The notes beneath the pieces are model-generated. The model had not been told where the DNA came from and did not search any database. It was given only the letters and a program-made list of their open reading frames with translations. DNA of 57,539 nt from Pirellulales bacterium. Its GTDB lineage: Bacteria; Planctomycetota; Planctomycetia; Pirellulales; Lacipirellulaceae. The position numbers and the translations under genes are program-made. The stretch is from the NCBI GenBank assembly GCA_020847515.1, contig JADLBW010000146.1, forward strand, positions 1-57,539, given 5' to 3'. How positions within the stretch are numbered: the stretch's first letter is position 1; the number at the start of each line of letters is the position of its first letter. This document shows, one piece after another, positions 44,869-53,200 of the stretch.

Positions 44869-45330
44869 ATGTTGCGCTGGCGCATCAACTCGCCGAGTAA
44901 ATCGCCCTGGCTCGGGTCAGGCGGCGCGTGCGCACTGGCCGTCTTGTCGGCGCTCCTCGGCGTTCAGGACGCCAGGGGCAGCATTCTGCAGCAGAACGTG
45001 CTGGCAAGCCAAACCCTCCTGGATGCGCAGGGGGCGACTGCGTCGGTGGGCGCCGCTACCAGCGGCAGCCGCAGCAGCAGCGCCGCCCAGCGGCTGATAC
45101 GGGATCACCAGCGCGAGCAATTGGAACTGCGTGCCGCCTTCGCCTCGCAATCGGGGCAGACGTCGAGTTCCACCAGTCGCGACTCATCCGGCCCCGGCAG
45201 CGCGCCGATGGCGTTGTTGCCGCAAGCCAAGTTGTTTCCGGCGGTCGTCTCGTGGCCAGTCGTTGTGGGGGGCATGGCGACCGTCCCGACCCCGCCGGTC
45301 AGCACCCTTCTGCGCCCGCCTCGCGGCTGA
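44869..45330 (+). CDS. Small secreted protein with C-terminal LLRPP motif (copy B)
   Basis: 153 residues. The signal-peptide region (GACALAVLSALLGVQDARG) is followed by SILQQNV, a long Ser/Gln/Ala-rich stretch (SGQTSSSTSRDSSGPGS) and the end VSTLLRPPRG. It shares with 28370-28807 the SILQ after cleavage, the low-complexity middle, a Val/Pro-rich segment and the LLRPP end, while the rest has diverged. It lies 162 bases upstream of a PEP-CTERM gene on the same strand, the same arrangement as copy A. The family is unknown to me. Confidence 0.65.
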   Translation: MLRWRINSPSKSPWLGSGGACALAVLSALLGVQDARGSILQQNVLASQTLLDAQGATASVGAATSGSRSSSAAQRLIRDHQREQLELRAAFASQSGQTSSSTSRDSSGPGSAPMALLPQAKLFPAVVSWPVVVGGMATVPTPPVSTLLRPPRG

Positions 45331-45492
45331 GCGAAGACTGGGCGCGTGCGCAGTCGGCGCACAGTTCTGGCCGCACGCTTCGCGGCAAAAATGGGCCGGC
45401 TGTTAACCCATCGTCGCGCGCACTCATGTCATCGATCGGTCCGTACAGATTTCAATGGGCATTCTCTGAATCTTCAGAAGGGATATCACAAA

Positions 45493-46665
45493 ATGAACGT
45501 ACGCGTTATTTGCTCAAGCCTGGCGCTGGCGCTGATGCTATCCGTGGCATCAACGGCTTCTGCCTCGCATTTCCGCGGCGCCGCCATGGTGCCCTCGGTC
45601 AATAGCTCAGGGTTGCTTACCGTTACGACGACGGCCTTCTGGCGTAAGGGGCAAGCCATTTTCGACGAATTCAACCCATTCGTGTCGGGAGCAAGCGGAA
45701 TCCTGTCAGAAGTCACCGTGATTGACAGCAGCGACTCGCGCTACGACATCCAGGTGACGACCCAGACTTACCAACTCACTGGAGCCGGCGTCCACAGCAT
45801 CACCAATACAGGTTGCTGTCGCGTGGCTACGGGCGGTCGAGGAAACTGGTCAGAAGGCAGTTGGACTATGGACTCGGCCATCTTATGGGATGGCAGCTCA
45901 GCCAACACTCCGATCGACTTCAACTTTGCGTCGGTTCAAAGCCAGGTTAGCCGACTTGGGGCTTATTCAGACAGCCTTCACGCCACGTCACCGGCAGGTC
46001 TGACCCTCACTTATAACCAAGCCTTGAATCTCAGCATCAATTCTCAACCAACGCCCAGCTTCTCGGTGAACACGACCTCCGGCGCGCTATCGATTCCGGC
46101 TGGCGAGACGCCGTTGATTACTGACAATACGACGCTGAGCGGTCAGAATGTTGGCGCGGATGCCGCCTTCAGCGGCAACATCCTGGCCAGCGACGGCAGC
46201 TTCGTAGAATTCGATTGGATGTTTGACGGCGTTGACTCAGCCGTGAATAACGCCCCGGACGTGGGCAATGGCAGCGATTCGGGCATCGTCGGTACGCTGT
46301 TCAATTTCCTCTTCCCGATTACCGACGATACTGACACGTTTCCCGGCGGCGGCCTGACGTTCGATCTAGGGTTCTCTGCCATCCTCGGCCCAGTCCCGGC
46401 CATCGCGCCGATCTTCAACGCCGCCACGGGCGCGTTCTCCTGGGATAGCGCCGGTTCGGCCCTCGGTACCTACATCTTCCAGGTCCGCGGACGCGACTCC
46501 GGCAACCTCACCGACGTCGGCAGCTTTACCGTCGACTTGATTCGGGTCCGCCCGCCCAATGGCGTCGTTCCTGAACCGATGTCGATCCTCGTCCACGGCG
46601 GCCTCGCAGCCAGTGGCTTCCTGGCCCTGGCCGTAAGCCGTCGGCGTGCGAAGGCCAAGCCGTAG
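45493..46665 (+). CDS. PEP-CTERM sorting domain protein with Ig-like domains
   Basis: 390 residues from the ATG at 45493; AAGGGA lies eleven bases upstream. The signal peptide is NVRVICSSLALALMLSVAST with cleavage after ASAS. The body is beta-rich and includes a putative Ig/cadherin-like segment near residues 310-355 (FNAATGAFSWDSAGSALGTY). The tail VVPEPMSILVHGGLAASGFL plus SRRRAKAKP is a PEP-CTERM signal. It is a predicted exosortase substrate at the outer surface. It probably shares a transcript with the small secreted protein gene upstream. Confidence 0.92.
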   Translation: MNVRVICSSLALALMLSVASTASASHFRGAAMVPSVNSSGLLTVTTTAFWRKGQAIFDEFNPFVSGASGILSEVTVIDSSDSRYDIQVTTQTYQLTGAGVHSITNTGCCRVATGGRGNWSEGSWTMDSAILWDGSSANTPIDFNFASVQSQVSRLGAYSDSLHATSPAGLTLTYNQALNLSINSQPTPSFSVNTTSGALSIPAGETPLITDNTTLSGQNVGADAAFSGNILASDGSFVEFDWMFDGVDSAVNNAPDVGNGSDSGIVGTLFNFLFPITDDTDTFPGGGLTFDLGFSAILGPVPAIAPIFNAATGAFSWDSAGSALGTYIFQVRGRDSGNLTDVGSFTVDLIRVRPPNGVVPEPMSILVHGGLAASGFLALAVSRRRAKAKP

Positions 46666-46734
46666 GCTTGATTTGTATCGACCGTCGGCGCTCGCCATCA
46701 CGGCGACGCGACGACGGCGCCATCGTAAGGGCCA

Positions 46735-46768
46735 GAAGCCCTGAGCGACCTAGGCCGCTCAGGGCTTC
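46735..46768. terminator. Bidirectional hairpin between convergent genes
   Basis: A perfect 13-bp stem (GAAGCCCTGAGCG / CGCTCAGGGCTTC) with an 8-base loop lies 70 bases after the PEP-CTERM stop and before the end of the convergent acyltransferase gene. The T-run is weak. Confidence 0.7.
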
Positions 46769-46909
46769 AGCCATTTCCATCAGCCGCCATCGCGCCAGCC
46801 CCCGGTACCTGTCGCTCCATCAGCCGCGCGCTAACTCCCCCTCTTCCAAGCACAAACCGGACGCTAGCGCGTTGGCGGCTAATTCGACAAATCAGGCCTT
46901 AACACACGA

Positions 46910-47695
46910 CTAGGCTGGCTCCGCCATGGGGGCTGGCATCCAGCTTGAGGGAAGCTGCAACACGACCTCGCTCGCGTCGGCCATGTGAATATACTGCTGG
47001 GCCAACATCTCAAAATATCGGCGGTCGGCCGTATCCATAGGCCGCGAGCGGGCGACCTGCGGCGGCAGGGTCTCGCCGATGAACTTCTTCCACAGTACTG
47101 GGTGCGCCCGCTCGCCGCCCGCCAGATCGAGTTGCAGCGCGACCGCAGGGTTGCCGTTAACCGCCGGGTAATCTCGATTCCCTCCCACCTGTTCAAAGCC
47201 CATCGCGCGGCAATACATCCGGGCGTGGCGGGGGTGGACGGCAATCAGCAACTGGTCGACCCCCTCGGCGTGCGCCATCTGCACCATCAGCCGGCTCAGT
47301 TCGCAAAACAGCCCGAAGAAGCGTGCCGGCTCTTCGCGGCGATCGGCCAGCGAAGAGACCTCGGCCAGCCGCAAGCCAGCCTGCCGGCGCTCGCGGACGA
47401 CTTCAGGATAGATCTGCTCCAAGGGTAAACCCAACTCTCCGTCGCGGACCAGGCTGAGCGTGCTAATCGTCTCGCCCCGGAGCTGTGCGATGATCACGTC
47501 CGTCGATTCCAGCAAATGATAAGGCGTGATCCGCATGCCCGTCGGATTGGGCCGGCAGAGCTTCGCCCGCAGATACGAACGATAGATCAAGCCGAAGGCG
47601 CCTTCTCGTTCGCGGCGGTTGGCCGCGACCTTGATCATGACGTCGGGGCACAGCGTGGATCTAATTGCTGATGCAGGCAGTTCGGCAACACTCAT
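46910..47695 (-). CDS. FeeM-like N-acyl amino acid synthase / exosortase-associated GNAT acyltransferase (copy 2)
   Basis: 261 residues from the ATG at 47695; the frame is open to 47815 but that part looks non-coding. GLIYRSYLRAKLCRPNPTG, RITPYHLLESTDVIIAQL and LLIAVHPRHARMYCRAMGF match the protein at 37670-38506 block for block. The predicted reaction is transfer of an acyl chain to an amino acid. A Met at 47638 is a possible shorter start. It is followed on the same strand, after its own promoterless-looking stretch, by no other cluster gene; a TolC gene lies upstream. Confidence 0.85.
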   Translation of the reverse strand: MSVAELPASAIRSTLCPDVMIKVAANRREREGAFGLIYRSYLRAKLCRPNPTGMRITPYHLLESTDVIIAQLRGETISTLSLVRDGELGLPLEQIYPEVVRERRQAGLRLAEVSSLADRREEPARFFGLFCELSRLMVQMAHAEGVDQLLIAVHPRHARMYCRAMGFEQVGGNRDYPAVNGNPAVALQLDLAGGERAHPVLWKKFIGETLPPQVARSRPMDTADRRYFEMLAQQYIHMADASEVVLQLPSSWMPAPMAEPA

Positions 47696-48133
47696 GGTTG
47701 ATGGCCTAAGCTGTGGGGCGGCTTGCACGCCTGAGGGCCGCAGGCAACGGAAGCAGCCGATTGGGCAACGAAAAGCCGGGAGCGTCCTAAAGCCCTGTAG
47801 GGTGCACGGGATCACAACGCGACGGGGGCCTCAGTAAGGCTGCGCCGGGCCTAATCGGGCGCCGTCGGTGAAACGCCGCGACGCACGCCTCGCCCGGTGC
47901 GCTGCTGGTGCGGCCAGTCGATCGCTTTCCGCGCCGCCAGCCGACTGGGCCTTCCGCTTTTGCGTTCGTAACAGGTCGAGTTGAGAAGTAAACGTGAAGA
48001 GTATCCATGCAACTAGTAGGTTGCAGCCGGGGCGGCGTCAAATGCCTGCCGTGTCCTCGGTCAGGTGGCGCCGGATGCACCGAAAACGCAGGTAGTGCTT
48101 CGTCACGCTTTGGTTTTAGGACTCGCCGTACGC

Positions 48134-48186
48134 CGCTAGCCCACGGTTGAGGCGGCAAAAACCGCGGGCTAGCGCCCCGCGGCTGA
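48134..48186. repeat. Dispersed intergenic repeat, copy 2, forming a long hairpin
   Basis: CGCTAGCCCACGGTT (48134-48148) pairs with AACCGCGGGCTAGCG (48160-48174) at 14 of 15 positions around an 11-base loop. The right arm and following bases (48160-48186) match 24 of 27 bases of 40784-40810. It resembles a REP-type palindromic unit. Confidence 0.7.
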
Positions 48187-48244
48187 TCGACGCCGCGTAA
48201 CTCTTAGCTGTGACACCGCAGCAGAGTCCCCCGCAAGGCCGAGG

Positions 48245-48261
48245 CCCGGCCGAGGGCCGGG
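48245..48261 (-). terminator. Terminator-like hairpin after the TolC gene
   Basis: CCCGGCC and GGCCGGG pair perfectly around a 3-base loop, nine bases after the TolC stop codon. No T-run follows on the minus strand, so termination is uncertain. Confidence 0.4.
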
Positions 48262-48269
48262 GACGCCAA

Positions 48270-49574
48270 TTATTCCGCCCGTCCCAATAAGCCCGTCGCG
48301 TGCCGCAGCCGCAGACGGGCGAGCGATACGTCGTAGCTGGCGTTGTAGTAGTCGCTCGCGGCGCGGGTCCGCAGCGACTGCGCTTCCAGCACGTCGGAGC
48401 TGACGGCGACGCCCTGCGCGTAGCGGCACTGCACGACACGCAGGTTCTCTTCGGCGTGCGTCACCGCCTGAGCGGCGGCCTGAAGCCGCGCCGCAGCCTC
48501 GAACTGTGCGGTCCATTGAGTCATGACGCCCAGCGCGATTTGCGACTTGAGATCATCCAACTGTCGTCCCAAGCTCGACGCCCGAGCTTCCTCTGCGGCG
48601 GCAGCCCGCCGACTGCGCCCCCCGTCGTAAACGTTCCAATCCACCACCACGGCCGCAGAGGTAATGCCCTGGGGCGTCTGATAACGATTCTCCTCGAAGT
48701 CATGACGACCGGTCGCCATGACATGCGGGCGAGCCGCCACGCGCAGTCGCTCTGCCTCGCAGAGGCACGCCTGAACGGAGGCCTGCAATTCGGCCACATC
48801 GGGCCGCTCGTGCAGAGCGATCTCCTGCAATTGCTCCTGCGTTTGCCCCAGCGCCGGAGGCTGCGACTCCTCGAGCTCCACCGGCGCTGTGAGGGGTCGG
48901 CTGAGGAGCCGGTTATAAACCCCGCGGGCCGTCTGCAGCTCGTACTGCCGCCGAACCTGATCGTACCGTGCTGCGGCCGTCGCGACTTGAGCCGCCAAGA
49001 GCTCGTTCTTTGGCGTTTGCTGAGCCGTAAAGTGGCGGTGCACTTCGGCCTCGTGAGACGCCAGGCTTTGCAGGTTTTGGTCGGCGACGGCCAGTTCGCG
49101 CTGGGCTCGCAATACGGCCAAGTAGGCTTCCGCCACGGCCAGCAGCAAGTCCAACCGCGACGTCGCCGTCGCACAGGTTGCGGCGTTCAACCGCGATTCG
49201 GCAGCGCGGATGCCGCTTCGTATCGCGCCGCCGGCGTACAGCGGCGCCGTCACAATGGCGGCTGCGCCCGCGGCTTCTCGCTGGGCATAGGGGGCGACGA
49301 ACGTCTGGCCCGGCGCCAGCGGATTATCGAAGCGGAAGTTGCGCTCGTCGCTGCGGACGGTATACGATCCGCGGAGCCCGGCGTCGGGCAAGCGGCTAGC
49401 TTGCGCCGCTGCCAGGTCCTCGGCCGCGGCGGTCTGCTGCCAGCGTGAGGCGTCAAGCTGGGGACTGGCGGCCAGCGCCTGGCTCCAGGCGGTCGCCAGC
49501 GACTCCGCCGCATGGCACTGCGCCGCCAGGCGGCCGCCGACCAGCAGAACGGCAAGTAGCAAGACGCGGTTCAT
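48270..49574 (-). CDS. TolC-family outer membrane efflux protein
   Basis: 434 residues with a signal peptide (NRVLLLAVLLVGGRLAAQCH) and cleavage near HAA. The body consists of the paired helix/strand repeats of the OEP family: VTAPLYAGGAIRSGIRAAES in the first half and VDWNVYDGGRSRRAAAAEEA in the second, with long Ala/Gln-rich coiled coils. It would form the outer-membrane channel. It is a natural partner for the HlyD/ABC exporter at 34526-37611, although encoded 11 kb away. Length is normal for the family. Confidence 0.92.
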   Translation of the reverse strand: MNRVLLLAVLLVGGRLAAQCHAAESLATAWSQALAASPQLDASRWQQTAAAEDLAAAQASRLPDAGLRGSYTVRSDERNFRFDNPLAPGQTFVAPYAQREAAGAAAIVTAPLYAGGAIRSGIRAAESRLNAATCATATSRLDLLLAVAEAYLAVLRAQRELAVADQNLQSLASHEAEVHRHFTAQQTPKNELLAAQVATAAARYDQVRRQYELQTARGVYNRLLSRPLTAPVELEESQPPALGQTQEQLQEIALHERPDVAELQASVQACLCEAERLRVAARPHVMATGRHDFEENRYQTPQGITSAAVVVDWNVYDGGRSRRAAAAEEARASSLGRQLDDLKSQIALGVMTQWTAQFEAAARLQAAAQAVTHAEENLRVVQCRYAQGVAVSSDVLEAQSLRTRAASDYYNASYDVSLARLRLRHATGLLGRAE

Positions 49575-50208
49575 CGTCCTCCGACGGCCTTCGACTTCGC
49601 TGTCACGACCCTCCGTCGGAGCCTAACAGCACACGCTCTTCTTCGGCCGCGAGCTTCTCCGGCGGTAACCGCCGCCGTTGCCGCCGCTAGGGTTGATCGC
49701 AATCGCTAGACTTTTCCAAACGCGGCCGGACCAGTTCAGGCGGCAGAAGTGCCCTCCTTGGGGCCTTGCGCAGAACGATCGTGGAAATGCCGCACCCAGG
49801 CGGCGCCCGAGGCAGCGCCGGAGCCTAAAGAAGCAATGCCGGGGGCCAGGGCGAGTCTAAACAGCAGGCGCCTTCTGGGAGTAACTCATACGGGAAGCCG
49901 ACCCCTCTGCTGAGGGGGTGTTTGGCTTGACATCACCCCCTATTATTTGCCATCGTTGGGTCTTACCAACTGGCCGCATCCTAACCATCTTCCGATTGTG
50001 TTTGATGGCGGGTGGCGGCCGGGAGGGGACTTCTCGTGCGACGCCTCGGCTGGTCAGTTTACTGCCGCCGAGCGGTCAGCCGTTCGATACCTATTGGCGG
50101 CTGCTGACGTTCCAGACGAAGATTGAGCGCCATCGCGCCCCAGCTACGTCTTGAGCCGGCGGCAACCACCCTTTGATATAGCTCAAACATAGCGAGGTGC
50201 TGCGGAAT
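49575..50208. other. 634-base divergent intergenic region
   Basis: It separates the minus-strand TolC gene from the plus-strand giant protein gene. Short hairpins lie at 49903-49920 (ACCCCTCTGCTGAGGGGG region) and at 49955-49970 (GTTGG/CCAAC). A TTGACA at 49927 has no -10 at a normal distance. No reading frame is supported. A GAGGTG lies nine bases before the next ATG. Confidence 0.5.
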
Positions 50209-53200
50209 ATGAGCGGACGGATTCCGAATCGTCATAATCACCGGGCAAAGAAGCTCAGTTTCGAGACCTTGGAAGAGCGGCAGGTATTGTCTGCGGCAAC
50301 TATCAGCGTTGCCCCGGAACCGCTGGCATCGGCCGCCGTGTTGGAAGTCGTGGCGCCGAGCCCCACGGCCTGGCTTGTGGAGGAGATCGATATTCCGACG
50401 CTGCCATGGCAGCGGTTCAACGAATTAACGCCGGCGCAGATTCCCCTGCTGACGCCGCTGCAGATCGCATCGATTCCGAATGTCGGCGCGTTCAGCACGA
50501 TTTCCGCCGAATGCCGCGCCGCCTTGACGCCGCTGCAGGTTCAATCGCTGCAAGTGGCGACGGTGCGTCTGACGCTGCTAACGCCGCAGCAAATCAATTG
50601 GTTGACCGTTCCGCAGATCCAATCGATCTTCTACTACGACTTCAAGTATTTGTCAGCGAGCCAGGTTCCCTCCCTCACGACGGGGCAAATAAGCAGCGTC
50701 GCCCACGACTATACGTTTCGGGGCGAGTTCAATGACGATCAGCGCGATGCGCTGACCCAAGCGCAGATCCAAGCGATCGCCGTCAACGCCGACAAGGTGC
50801 GCATCGACTGGATGTCGGCTCAGCAGGTTGCGTGGCTGAAGACAAGCCAAATTCAAGCGGTGATTGCATCGGATTTTCATGTTCTCGCAGCGAGCCAGAT
50901 TCCAACGCTCACGCCGGCGCAAATCGCGACGGTCGCCAATGATTTTACGTACCGGGTGCAGTTCTCGCTGGCCCAGCGCGCCGCGCTCTCCAGGCCGCAG
51001 GTCCAGGCGCTACAGGTCGGTCAAACCCGCATCGACTGGCTGAGCGATACCCAGGCGGCCTGGCTGACGGTCGCCCAGATTCAGCAGGTGCTTCCAGCGG
51101 AATTTTATGTCCTGAATTCCAGCCAAACGCCTTCGCTCACAATGAGCCAGATCCAACAGGTAGGCGACGTCTACACGTTCGAAATTTGGGGCGAGGCTGC
51201 GCGCCACGCGCTCACTCAGTCGCAAGTTCAGGCGCTGCGCGTCCATCTGATACAGCTCGATCAGCTTTCGCCCACGCAAGTCGGCTGGCTGACGCCCGCT
51301 CAGGTGCAGACCGTGCTTGCGCGGGACTACTGGTATTTGCCCCCCAGCCAGGTGCCGCACCTGAGCATTGCGCAAATCGCCGCCATTCCCGATCCGGGAT
51401 TGTTCATGAACTGGACGCCCACGGCCCTGGCAGCCCTCACCGCGCCGCAAGTCCAAGCGCTAAGCTTGCCGGGCGTCCGCATCGACATTCTCACGCCTCT
51501 ACAGCGGTCTTATCTCACGCTCTCGCAAATCCACAAGCTACCCGTCGGCGATTTCTATTTGCTCAACCCGAATCAGATCCCGCTTCTAAGCGCAGCTCAG
51601 ATCGACTCGATTACCGGTCCGGCGCACATGAGCATGTGGACGCCTGAGCACCGCAGTGCACTGACGGTCGCCCAGGTGCAGTCGATGCACGTCGGGCAAA
51701 TCGGATTGGCCAACTTCAGCGACCTGCAAGTCAGTTGGCTTACGACGGCTCAAATTCAATCCCTGTCGGTTCTCGACCTGCCGCGCCTCGCGCCGGAGCA
51801 AATACCGCTGATTTCGCCGGCGCAATTCGCGCAGATGCCCAACATGTTCGTGCTCAGCGGCTTTTCCGACGAGGTGCGCAGCAAGCTGACCAGGGAACAA
51901 TTAATGGCGTTGCCGTTCGACGTGCTGTCGACCTACATGAGCGTCGAAGTGACGCAATTTCCGCCTACCGGAATGACGGGGCATCCCATCGCGACCGACG
52001 TGTTCAATCTCGCCCGCACTGAGGACGCCACTCATGTGACCGTGGCCAGCGGCGACTGGTCGAATCCTGCCATCTGGCGGGACCGCGTCGTGCCGGGCGC
52101 CGGCGCCCGCGTGGCGATCGTCGCCGGCCATACGGTCCGGTTTGACGCCGTCATGACCCAGGCCATCAAGACGCTGCGCATCGACGGAACCTTGTCGTTC
52201 GCCGCCGACCGCGACACGACGCTACGGGTCGACACGATCGTCGTGTATGCGACAGGGAAGCTCCACATTGGCGTCGACGGCGCCCCGATTCAAAGCAACG
52301 TCACCGCGCGGGTGATTGTTCCCAACACCGGCCCGATCGATACCGCGTGGGATCCCAACCTCCTTAGCCGCGGCCTCTTGAGCCGCGGTCAGGTCCGCAT
52401 GGTGGGCCGGACCGTGACGCCCTACGCGACGCTGGTCGCCGATCCCCTGGCCGGCGATAGAACGCTTCAGCTAACCGCAGCGCCGACCGGCTGGCGCGTC
52501 GGCGACGAATTGCAGATCGCCGGCGTAAACCCCGTTGCCAGCGATTTCGGCTCCGAACGGGTCCGCATCGCGGCGATCAACGGCGTTACCGTTACGCTCG
52601 ACCGGGCGCTTAGCTACAATCACGACGCACCCGACGGCTACGGCTTCAGCATCCAGGTAGCCAACCTGAACCGCAACATCCAGTTTCTCGCCGAAGACTC
52701 CTCAGTCATCGCGCAGCGCCCGCACATCATGTTCTTCGGCAGCGCCGACGTTAAGGTCGAAAACGTGCTAATCGACGGCTACGGGCGCACGGACAAAAGC
52801 GAGCCGATTAACGACCCGATCGTCGTCGGCGGCGTGCTGCAACCGGGAACCGGAACCAACGCCCGCGCCCGCTATCCGTTGCACTTCCACCATACGGGAG
52901 TCGATCCGGCCGTGGCGCCGGGCATCGTGCGCGGCAACGTGGTGTTAGGCGGCCCGGGCTGGGGTTACGTCAACCATCAGAGCAACGTCGTCATGGAAGA
53001 CAACGTCGCCATCGGCGTCGTAGGGGCGAGTTTTACGAGCGAGGATGGAAACGAAATCGGCGCCATGCGCCGCAACCTTACTATGAACACCGTCGGCTCC
53101 GGCGATTTCATCCTGTCGCGAAAGGCCATTCACGATTGGGGCCACGGCGGCCACGGTTTCTGGCTCCAAGGCCCGGGCGTGGAAGTCGTCGACAATATCG

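Larger units (their letters stand above)
47696..48269. other. 574-base gap between TolC and the second FeeM-like gene
   Basis: It contains the long hairpin of the dispersed repeat (48134-48186) and a second hairpin just after the TolC stop (48245-48261). No supported reading frame is present. The rest is unremarkable spacer. Confidence 0.55.

Noticed and set aside
48300-49448. 382-codon open frame on the plus strand, antisense to the TolC gene
   Set aside because: The minus frame has a signal peptide and clear TolC-family repeats; the plus frame is a high-GC shadow rich in Arg and Gly without motifs.
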